Notes: generated by a model from the sequence alone, not told the origin. Positions 28,782 to 38,549 are shown, counted from the stretch's first letter. The stretch: DNA of 64,000 bases from Paenibacillus sp. HWE-109 (GCF_022163125.1 NZ_CP091881.1:2728001-2792000), one strand, 5' to 3'. Numbers and translations: made by a program.

Positions 28782-29378
28782 ATGTTCGAACGATACAATA
28801 AAGTTCAGAAAGCTGTTTTGGAGACAACGCTGCATCTGATTATTGATCGGGAGCTGCAGGCTACATCGATGTCATTGATTGCTAAGGATTCCGGAGTCTC
28901 AACAGGTAACATCTATCATTACTTCAGCAGTAAGGAAGACATCATTAATGAGCTTTACAAGGCTATCGTGCAGTTCAACGGGGAGTTCGTAACGAAGGAC
29001 CTGAACCATGCCGATTCTGTACAGGAACAGTTCCAACAGGCTTGGAATCGTGTTTTTGAACTGGGCAGGAAGTATCCGAAAGGCTTTCGGTTTATTGAGC
29101 AGTACTCATTCTCACCCTATATTTATGAGCAGACCAAGGAAGATGCCTACAAAGGTGGTTGGTGCGGGCCGCTCGAGAAGCTGTATCGACAGGCGGTCGA
29201 GGACGGTGTGTTCGTTGCGCTTGAGCCGCATATGATGGTTCAGATGCATTACGGGTCGATCGTCTATCTTCTAAAGTTATATCAACGAAACATGCAGGAC
29301 CTTACAAAAGAAATCGTTGATCAAGCAATCCTAGCCTGCTGGAACGCGGTGAGCAAAGAAAAAGGTTCGAACGGTTAA
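28782..29378 (+). CDS. TetR/AcrR family transcriptional regulator
   Basis: 198 residues from ATG 28782, which has GAGAGGAGG in position; an earlier in-frame ATG at 28734 lacks a site. The N-terminal HTH is LQATSMSLIAKDSGVSTGNI followed by YHYFSSKEDI (residues about 28-60), the TetR signature. The rest is the ligand-binding helical domain. Palindromes with a GAACGTTC core lie between this gene and the SDR gene that follows, and an imperfect GAACG/CATTC repeat lies just before its own start, so it probably represses itself and the SDR gene. Confidence 0.87.
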   Translation: MFERYNKVQKAVLETTLHLIIDRELQATSMSLIAKDSGVSTGNIYHYFSSKEDIINELYKAIVQFNGEFVTKDLNHADSVQEQFQQAWNRVFELGRKYPKGFRFIEQYSFSPYIYEQTKEDAYKGGWCGPLEKLYRQAVEDGVFVALEPHMMVQMHYGSIVYLLKLYQRNMQDLTKEIVDQAILACWNAVSKEKGSNG

Positions 29379-29407
29379 GTTCAGCCTGTTTCTTTTAATC
29401 AAATTAG

Positions 29408-29445
29408 ATCGAACGTTCGATTTATTTATAGAATGAACGTTCATT
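29408..29445. promoter_or_regulatory. Two candidate TetR operators
   Basis: ATCGAACGTTCGAT (29408-29421) is a perfect palindrome and AATGAACGTTCATT (29432-29445) is another, sharing the core GAACGTTC and spaced 24 bases centre to centre. A -10-like TATAGAAT lies between them. They lie directly before the SDR gene. Binding by the adjacent TetR protein is inferred. Confidence 0.65.
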
Positions 29446-29482
29446 ACAACGAAATACTATAATTAGTATCGGAGGAATTATT

Positions 29483-30304
29483 ATGCCAACAAAAACCATT
29501 TTTATTAGTGGAACCAGTACGGGGCTTGGCAAGTTGACGGCAATTCATTTCGCGAAGCGCGGCTGGAATGTTGCTGCAACGATGCGCACCCCGGAAAATG
29601 AAACCGAGTTGACAGCATACGAGAACGTAAAGCTATTTAAGCTAGACGTCACGAACCTGGAGGAAGTCAATTCCGCCGTCGACGATGCGATTGCGGCCTT
29701 CGGGAAAATCGACGTCGTCGTCAACAACGCAGGAATGGGCGTCTACGGTGCGTTGGAATTGGCTTTGGAAGAGACCATCGATTGGCAGTATGCCGTGAAT
29801 GTTCGTGGTCCGATCAATGTCATTCGTAAATTTTTGCCACATTTCAGAGCCGAAGGCGGAGGCATGTTTATCAATATTAGTTCATTCATGGGTTTCACCA
29901 CGGCCGTTCCGCTCGGCTCCTTGTATAATATGTCCAAATTTGCGCTGGAAGGTTTGACGGAAGGACTCTATTACGAGCTCAAACCTTTGAATATTGAACT
30001 TCGACTCATCGAACAAGGCGGCTCTACGGGTAACAATTTTAAGAATAATATCCGATGGAACAAAGAAGAGAGCATCACGGCGTATGACGAGCTAATGAAT
30101 AAAATTACCACGATGATGAATAATTCCGATCACAGCAATCTCGATGATCCACAAATCATCGTCGATGCCATTGCGGCTCAAGCAACCGGAGAAAGCAACC
30201 AATTCCGAACGGTCGTTGGCGAAGCAGGCAATAACTTGCTGGCGCTGCGGAATTCGCTTCCCATCGAACAATATCTGGAAACGATCTTGCAAGGCTATAT
30301 GTAA
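29483..30304 (+). CDS. Short-chain dehydrogenase/reductase (SDR family)
   Basis: 273 residues, classical SDR. The NAD(P)-binding motif is GTSTGLG (residues 10-16), then NNAG (81-84), the catalytic Ser in NISSF (133/134) and YNMSK (Y148, K152). Active-site residues are intact. The start follows GGAGGAATTATT. It is probably controlled by the upstream TetR protein through GAACGTTC operators and may detoxify or reduce a small carbonyl compound. Confidence 0.88.
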   Translation: MPTKTIFISGTSTGLGKLTAIHFAKRGWNVAATMRTPENETELTAYENVKLFKLDVTNLEEVNSAVDDAIAAFGKIDVVVNNAGMGVYGALELALEETIDWQYAVNVRGPINVIRKFLPHFRAEGGGMFINISSFMGFTTAVPLGSLYNMSKFALEGLTEGLYYELKPLNIELRLIEQGGSTGNNFKNNIRWNKEESITAYDELMNKITTMMNNSDHSNLDDPQIIVDAIAAQATGESNQFRTVVGEAGNNLLALRNSLPIEQYLETILQGYM

Positions 30305-30413
30305 CATTTTTTCGCGGATTATTACAGAGCGGGCATTCTGTAAGGGGAGAAAGCACTGAAAATCGATTGGATTTAAGGGATTCTCCCTTTTTAGTTTTTG
30401 GTACATTTGGAAT

Positions 30414-30711
30414 ATGAAACAGGACATCCTATATCGAATTTTCTTTGATGAGAATCGGTACTGGGAAGCCTTTAAAAGTGAGCATGGCCAAAAGATACGT
30501 CCCATAGTGCAGAAAGAAATCCAAAAGTTTCGAGATTGCGGGACCCCAAAAAAATGGTTTAAGCTGCTCACAAGTGAAGGGTGCCACGATCTTGAGGTGG
30601 TTCCCTATCGGTGCAAGGGACTTTCTGCACGACGTGTTCATGTGTAGAAACGGAAGAGTGGAGCCGAGTCTTGTCTGAGAATGTATGTCATGTCAACCAT
30701 CGACGAAGGTC
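30414..30711 (+). pseudogene. IS91-family transposase N-terminal remnant
   Basis: The first frame gives DENRYWEAFKSEHGQKIRP, EIQKFRDCGTPKKWFKLLTS and EGCHDLEVVPYRCKG, the zinc-binding N-terminal domain of IS91/IS1294-type transposases. A frame change near 30620 continues with TFCTTCSCVETEEWSRVLSE, and a second change continues with TIDEGLRE. The gene then stops abruptly where repeat element C begins (30714). The rolling-circle catalytic domain is absent, so this is a dead fragment. Confidence 0.75.
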
Positions 30712-30713
30712 TA

Positions 30714-31067
30714 AGGGAACGTCAATCCGCGATACTAGAAAAATATGTCAGGATAGCGAGTTGGAGGGAACTACAGTGCGCTATCATTCTGAAAACCGCG
30801 ATATTCCACGCTAGAGGGAACTACGATCCGCTATGTCACCATTTTCCGGTTGGAATCAGCAGTTTTCGCTTAAATAGCGGATCTCAGTTCCCTTTCATGC
30901 TGCGTTTACCCTAGTTTCCGCCATATAGAGGATCATAGTTCCTTTTCACACGACGCTCTCTGTCATTGCAAGGCCTAAAGGGAACTAGGGGCCGCTATAT
31001 TGTTGAAAACCGTAATAAAGACGCTCATCACTTTGGGCGGCAAAGCTGCTTTTCTTAATTGCATTGG
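30714..31067. repeat. Six-unit intergenic repeat, family 1 (copy C)
   Basis: Units start at 30714, 30765 and 30815 (forward), 30874 and 30925 (reverse) and 30979 (forward), with spacings of 51, 50, 59, 51 and 54. It is homologous to copy B along its full length. Its left end abuts the transposase remnant. Bases 31068-31200 hold no recognisable gene; a short minus-strand frame through 30985-31185 is not identified. Confidence 0.85.
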
Positions 31068-31200
31068 GTTTAGCGACAAAAGATAATAAGGGTTTACTGG
31101 ACAGATTGTTCCAGTTGTGGCCGGCTTTGTTGATGCTCTTACCAAGAATACGTTGAATACATGTAAAAAAGTGCAGGTAATTCAAGCGGTTTTACCAAAC

Positions 31201-32133
31201 CTATCTGAAAATACGATCAATTTCGTTGATTTCTTCTTCAGTCAGATGGACGTCTAATGTTTTTAAATTATCCAGCACTTGCTCTGCTATTTTTGCTCCG
31301 GGAATGACAACATCTATTGAATCATGTGCCAAATACCAAGCAAGGACTATATGAGCAACTTCGGCATTTTTTTCATTTGCAATTTTACGGAGCTGCTCTA
31401 CCTTTTCTAGATTTTTTGTGAATTTATCGATCTGGAAGTGAGGCATATCTTTGCGCAGATCATTGAATGTCATATCCTTATTGTATTTACCGGCCAGCAA
31501 GCCTGATGCTAGTGGGAAATATGGAATAAACGAGATATTATTCTCAGTCGTATATGGAAAGAATTCTTGTTCCGCTTCACGCTGCAGCAAATTGTAGTTT
31601 CCCTGTAAGACATCGATATAACCATCCTTATTTGCTTCTTTCAATTGTTCAAGTGAGAAGTTAGAAACGCCAATTGCTCTGATTTTACCTTCGTCCTTTA
31701 GCTGTTTTAAGACTCCAACCGCCTCATCTTTTGGTGTATCCTGATCTGGAACATGAATATAAAATAAATCTATGTAATCTGTCTGCAGCCTTTTCAAACT
31801 ATCTTCAACGGCTTGTTTTAAAAAAGCAGGCGAATTATCCATGGCAATATCATTGCGGACAAGTGTAAGCCCGCCTTTTGTTGCAAGGATGAATTCATGA
31901 CGCTTTCCTGCTTCTTTTATCACTTCACCAACTAGCTCCTCTGAACGTCCTGTTCCATAAAAAAACGCTGTATCTAAAAAATTCACTCCATGGTTGATTG
32001 CAGCCCGCACCAAATCTTTTCCCGCTTCTTCATTTAAATTAGGAAAAATATTGTGCCCACCTACAGCGCTTGTTCCAAGTCCGATTGGATTGACAAGTAA
32101 ATCAGTTTTACCAATTCTTATTTGCTTCGTCAT
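31201..32133 (-). CDS. Aldo/keto reductase
   Basis: 310 residues from ATG 32133; an upstream TTG is too close to the AGAGGTAG site. A TIM-barrel NADPH-dependent reductase of the IolS/YqkF type: GLGTSAVGG near the N-terminus, catalytic Asp/Tyr in NFLDTAFFYGTGRSEELVGE, Lys in FILATKGG, DYIDLFYIHVPD, IGVSNFSLEQL, and the cofactor loop VIPGAK. All key residues are present. The substrate is unknown. The gene stands alone on the minus strand. Confidence 0.88.
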   Translation of the reverse strand: MTKQIRIGKTDLLVNPIGLGTSAVGGHNIFPNLNEEAGKDLVRAAINHGVNFLDTAFFYGTGRSEELVGEVIKEAGKRHEFILATKGGLTLVRNDIAMDNSPAFLKQAVEDSLKRLQTDYIDLFYIHVPDQDTPKDEAVGVLKQLKDEGKIRAIGVSNFSLEQLKEANKDGYIDVLQGNYNLLQREAEQEFFPYTTENNISFIPYFPLASGLLAGKYNKDMTFNDLRKDMPHFQIDKFTKNLEKVEQLRKIANEKNAEVAHIVLAWYLAHDSIDVVIPGAKIAEQVLDNLKTLDVHLTEEEINEIDRIFR

Positions 32134-32245
32134 TCTCTTCAACTACCTCTCATTTTTATGCTTGATTAGTTAATGTAACTACCTTGAATCTTTGGCAGCG
32201 CAGGTTGCCACTTCTGGAATGCTACCGACTTGGTTAGACTGAGTA

Positions 32246-32624
32246 TCACCGAACATGCCCCCAGTGCAGCGTTGAATCCGGGACTTGCGAATAGGTACGT
32301 TCAGTAGGGGACTCGTCAACCTGCGCTGCCGCGACACTGGTCAAGTCCAGCGGGCCGGCTTCGGGGTGCCGGTATTCGGGCAGCAACATGGGTCTGGTTA
32401 TTAGTAAAAGCAACATGACAGGCATGCCCTTAAGGAACACCGAGCCCACCGATCTCCCAGTGTCCTCATGGTGATCAATAACCCGGCTAGCATGAACCCG
32501 TAGATGTCGATGATCCGCAAATGCTGAGCGCTTAGAGCTGGTAGGCTAGCAGGGCTAGTACTGCAAGCCCTATCCATTCCCTTATGCCGGCCTTCAGCTC
32601 ATTTCCAAATAAGGTGTTCTTCAT
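32246..32624 (-). pseudogene. MFS drug-efflux transporter remnant (QacA/EmrB-type)
   Basis: Read on the minus strand, the start region gives MKNTLFGNELKAGIREWIGL followed, after a frame change, by IIDIYGFMLAGLLITMRTLGD, the typical first two membrane segments and motif A region of 14-helix MFS pumps. A further frame then gives LLLLITRPMLLPEYRHPEAG and PLDLTSVA, which belong around helix 6. The intervening part is deleted and frames are broken. It is a heavily decayed pseudogene. Confidence 0.72.
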
Positions 32625-32652
32625 TCATTATGCAGCTCCAAGCCCAGCTTAT

Positions 32653-32868
32653 CTAACTTGAATTTTGTGCCGTAGCAGCGTCGAAAATGTATATAGGACC
32701 GTTCAGCGGGATGCCTTTGTTGATTTCTCGACCGCCAACCCGAATGTCAAACTCGTCGGCTTTGCGAACCACCGGGCTTTGGCTGACGGGTCCGGCCAGA
32801 AGGGAAATACCGGCACGGGCGATGCCTGATAATTTCGCATGTTCTCCAAATTTCCACTCCTGCTTCAT
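32653..32868 (-). CDS. Small hypothetical protein or gene fragment
   Basis: 71 residues from ATG 32868, which has AAAAAGG about 8 bases upstream; a nearer ATG at 32874 is too close. The sequence (KQEWKFGEHAKLSGIARAGI, LNGPIYIFDAATAQN) has no signal peptide, membrane helix or motif I recognise. It lies among decayed genes, so it could be the remains of a longer gene. Confidence 0.35.
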   Translation of the reverse strand: MKQEWKFGEHAKLSGIARAGISLLAGPVSQSPVVRKADEFDIRVGGREINKGIPLNGPIYIFDAATAQNSS

Positions 32869-32884
32869 GATCATTACCTTTTTT

Positions 32885-33252
32885 TCGCGCGAGGTTTTTT
32901 ACCGGCATCCACATCATAATGCATTACGTTACGTAAGTTTCAAGAGCAAAGTGAAAATATATATAAAATATAGGACAACCCCAAAACGAGGGGATAGAAG
33001 AGAACAGTTGCACAGACAGCAGTTTCCCTGCGTATCAATTGCCTAACACGTCACTGGTTCCAAACATAACAAGCAATGCATTGATCGTAGCTCAAGACAG
33101 ATTAGAACGTTGGGTGATGTATATTGAAATGAAGCTGGATTGGAAAACAGAGGCAAAGATCAAACCGGAGGGGAAAGACATAAGACAGGCCAGAGCAGGG
33201 GATGTAAGAGTGGATGTTTCGATGAGCCACTTCCAATCGATAAATCCCAGTA
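32885..33252. other. Degenerate intergenic stretch
   Basis: No supported gene. One plus-strand frame (33039-33272) contains a charged segment (DRLERWVMYIEMKLDWKTEA) that may be a gene remnant; it has no ribosome site, and its end is written by repeat copy D. Confidence 0.3.
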
Positions 33253-33432
33253 AGGGAACTCAAGTACGCTAATTAGGCAAATATCGGGGATGCTAACGAA
33301 ATAGCGGAACTACAGGGCCTTATATCCACGAAATGAGCAAAATTTCGCAGCAATTAGCAAAATAGCGTACTGTAGTTCCAACTCAGTCGCGATAATGCCA
33401 CTTTTGGCTAGAATAGCGTACTGTAGTTCCCT
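33253..33432. repeat. Four-unit intergenic repeat, family 1 (copy D)
   Basis: Units start at 33253 and 33304 (forward) and 33362 and 33413 (reverse); the spacings of 51, 58 and 51 are identical to copy A. The last unit, ATAGCGTACTGTAGTTCCCT, is the exact reverse complement of the second unit of copy B. Spacer sequences resemble those of copy A (for example ACAGGGCCTTATAT against ACAGGGTCTTATAT). Confidence 0.82.
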
Positions 33433-33479
33433 CCCAACGAGACAGCTTGGGGAACGCGGAGATCGCTATATATTCAAAA

Positions 33480-33511
33480 AAGAACCTGGATAGGTTTATC
33501 CGGTTCTTAGT
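33480..33511. terminator. Hairpin, possible terminator remnant
   Basis: AAGAACCTGGATA pairs with TATCCGGTTCTT with one bulged base; poly-A precedes it on the plus strand, which would be a T tract for minus-strand transcription. No gene directly feeds it now. Confidence 0.45.
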
Positions 33512-33661
33512 ATTGCATATAAACAGACACGATGATATAATCACATCACGACTATATTTGAATTCATGGACATAGCTAATGCATTCTACAATTTAAATAT
33601 ACCATGTCGGTAAGCTCTTGTCAAATGATTTCCTCAATTTAATCGTTAGGAGAGATGCGGA

Positions 33662-36256
33662 ATGAATTCTTTGGTACTCGGTTTTCAGGAAATAGAAAAA
33701 AACCAGCTTTTGCTCGTTGGTGGAAAAGGGTTGAATTTAGGGGAATTATCAAAAATTGAAGGCATACAAGTACCAGAAGGATTTTGTGTTACAACATGGG
33801 GATATCCTAAAGCTATTGCACAAAACGAAACGTATCAGGCTTTGTTGGATCGATTAACCGTACTAAAAGCAGAAGATCGAGATCAAATTGGTGAAATCAG
33901 CCGTGAGATTCGACAAATCATTATGGAAATAGAAATTCCTTCCGATGTTGTGAAAGCAGTTACTCACCATCTTTCACTGCTTGGTGATGAACAGGCTTAT
34001 GCAGTTCGCTCAAGTGCGACTGCTGAAGATTTACCATCGGCCTCTTTTGCTGGTCAGCAAGACACGTATTTGAATATCATCGGCATAGAAGCAATCTTGC
34101 AGCATATCAGCAAATGTTGGGCTTCCCTATTTACGGACCGCGCGGTAATCTACCGTATGCAAAATGGATTCGACCACAGCCAAGTTTATTTATCCGTTAT
34201 CGTTCAAAAAATGGTATTCCCAGAGGCTTCGGGGATTTTATTTACCGCTGATCCCATTACTTCGAACCGTAAGTCGTTATCCATTGACGCCAGTTTTGGA
34301 CTTGGAGAAGCGCTGGTCTCTGGCTTGGTTACTGCTGATAGCTATCAAGTACAGGAAGGGAAAATCGTCAATAAGCGGATAGCAACCAAAAAATTGGCTA
34401 TCTATGGACGAGAAGAAGGCGGAACAGTGACAAAGCAGATCGATCCTGATCAACAAAAGACTCAAACACTTACTGAACAACAAATTCTTCAACTGGCACA
34501 TATCGGAAGACAGATCGAAGCTTATTTTGGAAGCCCACAAGACATCGAATGGTGCTTGGCCCATGATACATTTTATATTGTCCAGAGTCGGCCAATCACT
34601 ACTTTATACCCGATCCCTGAAGCGAAGGATCAAGAAAATCACGTCTATCTCTCTGTTGGTCATCAACAAATGATGACAGATCCTATAAAACCATTGGGAT
34701 TGTCTTTTTACCTGTTAATTACTCCTGCGCCTATGCGTAAAGCCGGTGGGAGGTTGTTTATTGATGTTGCACCTAGGTTGGCTACAACTGTCGGCCGGGA
34801 AACTTTATTAAATACCATTGGATCCGATCCGCTTACAAAAGGTGCACTCATGACCATAATAGAGCGAGATTTTATACAATTGTTACCAAATGATCAAACA
34901 GCACCGATTCCGGGCAAAAATAATATAGATATGCTGGCACAATTTGAGCACGATCCGACCATTGTTTCTGATTTGATTAAGCGTAATCAAACATCGATAG
35001 AAGAGTTAAAACAAAACATCCAAACGAAATCGGGATCGGATTTGTTTGATTTTATTCTGGAAGATATTCAGCAATTAAAGAAGATCTTATTTGACCCACA
35101 AAGTACGGCTGTGTTTATGTCTGCTATAAATACTACCTCATGGATCAATGAAAACATGAACGAGTGGTTAGGCGAAAAAAATGCAGCAGATACGCTTTCT
35201 CAATCTGTACCAAACAATATTACCTCAGAAATGGGTCTGGCGTTATTGGATGTCGCGGATGTGATTCGTCCCTATCCAGAAGTAATTGATTATTTACAAC
35301 AGGCAAAAGATGATAACTTTTTGAATGAACTAGTTAAGTTTAATGGTGGACTGGAAACCCAAGACGCTATCTATGCTTTCCTCCATAAATTCGGAATGCG
35401 TTGCGCCGGAGAAATCGATATAACCAAAACTCGTTGGAGTGAAAAACCACTTACACTTGTCGCGTTGATTCTCGGTAACATCCAAAACTTTGAGCCTAAT
35501 GCTGGTAAACGGAAATTTGAACAAGGGCGACAGGAAGCTTTAGAAAAAGAACAAGAGTTATTAGATCGATTGAAACAATTACCGGATGGTGAACGAAAAG
35601 CCAAAGAGACGGAACAAGCGATCAACCTAATCCGGAATTACATCGGTTATCGTGAATATCCCAAATATGGCATGATTAATCGCTACTTCGTATATAAGCA
35701 AGCTTTAATGAAAGCAGCCGAACAACTCGTACTAGCGGGCGTTATTCACGAAAAAGAAGATGTATATTATCTCACTTTTGAAGAATTTCATGATGTCGTA
35801 CGCACTAATAAACTGGATGAGCAGATCATCAACAAACGAAAAGATGATTACAAATTTTTCGGGAAATTAACCCCCCCGCGTGTAATCACGTCTGATGGTG
35901 AAATCATTGCAGGTAAGTACGAACGAGAAAATCTCCCAGCGGAAGCTATTGTAGGTTTGCCTGTTTCTTCCGGAGTGATTGAGGGCCGAGCACGTGTCAT
36001 TTTAAGTATGGAAAATGCCAATCTAGAGGATGGAGACATCTTAGTCACCTCTTTTACTGACCCTGGCTGGACCCCATTGTTTGTATCCATAAAAGGACTA
36101 GTCACCGAAGTTGGCGGACTGATGACCCATGGAGCAGTTATCGCTCGTGAATATGGCTTGCCAGCAGTTGTTGGAGTGGAACATGCTACCAAGCTGATAA
36201 AAGATGGGCAACGAATCCGCGTGCATGGAACAGAAGGGTATATTGAAATATTGTAA
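33662..36256 (+). CDS. rph: Rifamycin-inactivating phosphotransferase
   Basis: 864 residues, the length of known Rph enzymes. It inactivates rifamycins by moving the beta-phosphate of ATP to the drug. Three parts are visible: an ATP-grasp domain (about 1-315, with AYAVRSSATAEDLPSASFAG and ASGILFTADPIT), a rifampin-binding domain (about 325-755, starting with HVYLSVGHQQMMTDPIKPLG) and a C-terminal swivelling His domain (GGLMTHGAVIAREYGLPAVV, catalytic His823). A PEP synthase would be shorter in the middle and have a PEP/pyruvate barrel, which is absent. A stand-alone gene with its own ribosome site AGGAGAGATG. Intact and likely functional. Confidence 0.93.
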   Translation: MNSLVLGFQEIEKNQLLLVGGKGLNLGELSKIEGIQVPEGFCVTTWGYPKAIAQNETYQALLDRLTVLKAEDRDQIGEISREIRQIIMEIEIPSDVVKAVTHHLSLLGDEQAYAVRSSATAEDLPSASFAGQQDTYLNIIGIEAILQHISKCWASLFTDRAVIYRMQNGFDHSQVYLSVIVQKMVFPEASGILFTADPITSNRKSLSIDASFGLGEALVSGLVTADSYQVQEGKIVNKRIATKKLAIYGREEGGTVTKQIDPDQQKTQTLTEQQILQLAHIGRQIEAYFGSPQDIEWCLAHDTFYIVQSRPITTLYPIPEAKDQENHVYLSVGHQQMMTDPIKPLGLSFYLLITPAPMRKAGGRLFIDVAPRLATTVGRETLLNTIGSDPLTKGALMTIIERDFIQLLPNDQTAPIPGKNNIDMLAQFEHDPTIVSDLIKRNQTSIEELKQNIQTKSGSDLFDFILEDIQQLKKILFDPQSTAVFMSAINTTSWINENMNEWLGEKNAADTLSQSVPNNITSEMGLALLDVADVIRPYPEVIDYLQQAKDDNFLNELVKFNGGLETQDAIYAFLHKFGMRCAGEIDITKTRWSEKPLTLVALILGNIQNFEPNAGKRKFEQGRQEALEKEQELLDRLKQLPDGERKAKETEQAINLIRNYIGYREYPKYGMINRYFVYKQALMKAAEQLVLAGVIHEKEDVYYLTFEEFHDVVRTNKLDEQIINKRKDDYKFFGKLTPPRVITSDGEIIAGKYERENLPAEAIVGLPVSSGVIEGRARVILSMENANLEDGDILVTSFTDPGWTPLFVSIKGLVTEVGGLMTHGAVIAREYGLPAVVGVEHATKLIKDGQRIRVHGTEGYIEIL

Positions 36257-36283
36257 TGGCTGCTTTTTCCTTTTCGAGTAAAC

Positions 36284-37834
36284 TTACCATGGTATCGAAA
36301 ATCGGTGACGCGTACTTTTCCAATTCAAAGTACCCGTCAATAGGAGTGCAGCGAAATAGAGAAGCAAGGAACAGACGATTGAAGTGACTACACACCACAA
36401 CTGCGACATACCATGGCTGGCAACATAGTCATAGGTCCAGTGACCGCATATCACCATCAGCATCATGCAGATCATAACCTTGACATAAGGACGAATATTC
36501 CAATAAAATCCAATCGAGCTTGAGATGGAAAAGAAGTTTAGCAGCGTTTGTATTACAATGCCGATACCGATTCCGTACGCAACGCCAATAATACCAAATT
36601 GGCTGCCGAACACGAAGATCGAGACACCTTTGAATACAGTAGCTATTACGTAATTCCATAAGGTAGTCTTCGCACGTCCGAGCCCGAGCAAAATTGCATG
36701 TAGCGGAGCGTCGAAATAATGCAGGAAAAACATCGGCGCAAGGATTTTCAGAAGCAATCCTGCTTCCGGTGCATGATAGACAAGTATCATTAGTGGAGTT
36801 GCCCACTCATACAGGATAACGGTAGCAGGCGCGCCGATCAGGAGTCCCAAGATCATAGCCTGATTCATCCGCTCATGTATGAGCAGACTGTTCTTGTTCG
36901 CCGCTGCCTCGCCAATCGCAGGAATGAGAGCGGTGGACAAGGACTGCGTGATGAAGCTAGGCATGAACAGCAATGGAAACGCATAGCCAGCCAGCTGCCC
37001 GAATTGCTTCGTTGCTAACGCCGTGCCGATGCCAGCCAGCGCCAGGCTGGTTGTAATAAGAAGCGGCTGAAAAGTGCTATACAACGAATGAATAATTCCA
37101 TGCACGGTCGTCGGCAATCCAATCTGGAGCAGCTCGCCCAGCGTGCTTCTTCCTTGTTTCAAGTGGCTTGACCAAGTTTCACCGGGCAGCTTCGATTCAC
37201 CGTATAGCTTGTAGCTTATCACCAGGAATAGGAGGCTGATCGCTTCGCTGACAACTGAGGCAGTCATTGCTCCGGCAGCTGCGTATGCAACACCATATGG
37301 CAGCAATAGGTGAACCAGTGCAAGTACACAGGCGATTTGTACCGTATGCTCCAATACATCGGAAGCGGCAATAGTCTTCATCTGCTGCATGCCGCGGAAA
37401 TATCCCTTTAATACGGCGGAAACAGCGACGATAGGCGCGATAGGCGTAATCGCCAGCATCGCGTAGTAAGCGCGTTGGTCGCTTAGAAGAATGGATGCAA
37501 TCCACTCAGATCCAAGTAACGTTACGGTCGTGAGCGCTACGCTCAAGACACCTGTAACAGCAAGCGAGACATGCAGAATGCGTCTCACTTTCATTCGTTC
37601 ACCGCGGGCGTGAGCCTCCGCGACCAACTTTGAAATTGCCACCGGCAATCCAAGCTCCGTAATCGTAATGACGAGCGGGACGAGCGGATGCGCCATCATC
37701 AAGATACCGATTCCTTCTGCGCCCAGTACGCGAGCGATATACATACCGCTGATAAAACCGAGAATACGGTTGATGAAAGCAGCGACAGACAAGACCAGCG
37801 TACCTCTCATGAACGATTGCCCGTGTTGTGACAT
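36284..37834 (-). CDS. SpoVB-like polysaccharide flippase (MVF/MOP superfamily)
   Basis: 516 residues from ATG 37834 behind AGGAGGACAC; a longer upstream frame has no ribosome site. A multi-pass membrane protein with about 14 hydrophobic helices. The opening FMRGTLVLSVAAFINRILGF and the stretch ARVLGAEGIGILMMAHPLVP are typical of stage V sporulation protein B and related lipid-linked-oligosaccharide flippases. It may act in spore cortex or exopolymer formation. It is convergent with rph, with 27 bases between the stops and no clear terminator. Confidence 0.83.
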   Translation of the reverse strand: MSQHGQSFMRGTLVLSVAAFINRILGFISGMYIARVLGAEGIGILMMAHPLVPLVITITELGLPVAISKLVAEAHARGERMKVRRILHVSLAVTGVLSVALTTVTLLGSEWIASILLSDQRAYYAMLAITPIAPIVAVSAVLKGYFRGMQQMKTIAASDVLEHTVQIACVLALVHLLLPYGVAYAAAGAMTASVVSEAISLLFLVISYKLYGESKLPGETWSSHLKQGRSTLGELLQIGLPTTVHGIIHSLYSTFQPLLITTSLALAGIGTALATKQFGQLAGYAFPLLFMPSFITQSLSTALIPAIGEAAANKNSLLIHERMNQAMILGLLIGAPATVILYEWATPLMILVYHAPEAGLLLKILAPMFFLHYFDAPLHAILLGLGRAKTTLWNYVIATVFKGVSIFVFGSQFGIIGVAYGIGIGIVIQTLLNFFSISSSIGFYWNIRPYVKVMICMMLMVICGHWTYDYVASHGMSQLWCVVTSIVCSLLLYFAALLLTGTLNWKSTRHRFSIPW

Positions 37835-37940
37835 GACATGTGTCCTCCTGTTTATCGAATACTTAAATGTATTCAATAATTGGGAAAGCATGCGAACGAG
37901 CTGCTCGTGATGTTATTTTGGGACGAATATGTGAAGGATA

Positions 37941-38549
37941 TTGAAGCTCTTTTACAGAATTAAGGAATTACAACTTTCACACAAAGCGGTGATCTATCTG
38001 AATAGGCATATTCCGAACAAAATACATATTATAGGCTCAGTCGGCAGCGGAAAAACCACACTTGCTAGAAATTTATCCGGAAAGATCAACATTCCTTATT
38101 ATGAATTAGACAATGTGGTTTGGAAAAGGCATAATTCTGAAGATATTAGAAGATCTGACGAAGAAAGAGATGAGTACTTAAATACAATAATTCGTACTGA
38201 TCGATGGATTATAGAAGGTGCTCATAACCATGAATGGGTTTTCAAAAGCTTTCAAAATGCTGATTTAATCATTTTCTTGGATACCCCGTATGCAATAAGA
38301 ATAAGTAGGATTACCAAAAGATTTATTTTGCAAAAACTAGGGATCGAAAAAGCGAACTATAAACCAACATTCACTATATTCATGAAAATGTTTGAATGGA
38401 ATGCTGGATTCGAAAAAAAAAGTAAACCGATGATTTTGAATATGCTCCATCAGGATAATATAAGGTCTTTGATTTTAAAGGATAACTGTAAGATTGACGA
38501 CTACTTTAATGAAGTCAATGGGGTTGTGGGCCTTTGCTCAATCTCATAG
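37941..38549 (+). CDS. P-loop adenylate-kinase-like protein (FlaR/topology-modulation type)
   Basis: 202 residues from a TTG with AAGGAT close by; the exact start is uncertain. Walker A is IIGSVGSGKTTLA, followed by the family-typical YYELDNVVWKR and RWIIEGAHNHEWVFKSFQNA, then LIIFLDTPYAIRISRITKR. These match the FlaR-like DNA-topology-modulation kinase family, usually about 170-180 residues. The actual substrate is not known. It starts about 100 bases from the divergent flippase gene. Confidence 0.75.
   Translation: MKLFYRIKELQLSHKAVIYLNRHIPNKIHIIGSVGSGKTTLARNLSGKINIPYYELDNVVWKRHNSEDIRRSDEERDEYLNTIIRTDRWIIEGAHNHEWVFKSFQNADLIIFLDTPYAIRISRITKRFILQKLGIEKANYKPTFTIFMKMFEWNAGFEKKSKPMILNMLHQDNIRSLILKDNCKIDDYFNEVNGVVGLCSIS

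Noticed and set aside
30985..31185. Minus-strand frame across repeat copy C
   Set aside because: A third of it is repeat sequence and no family was recognised.
32885..33272. Plus-strand frame 33039-33272 as a gene
   Set aside because: No ribosome site, no recognisable domain, and its end is made of repeat sequence.
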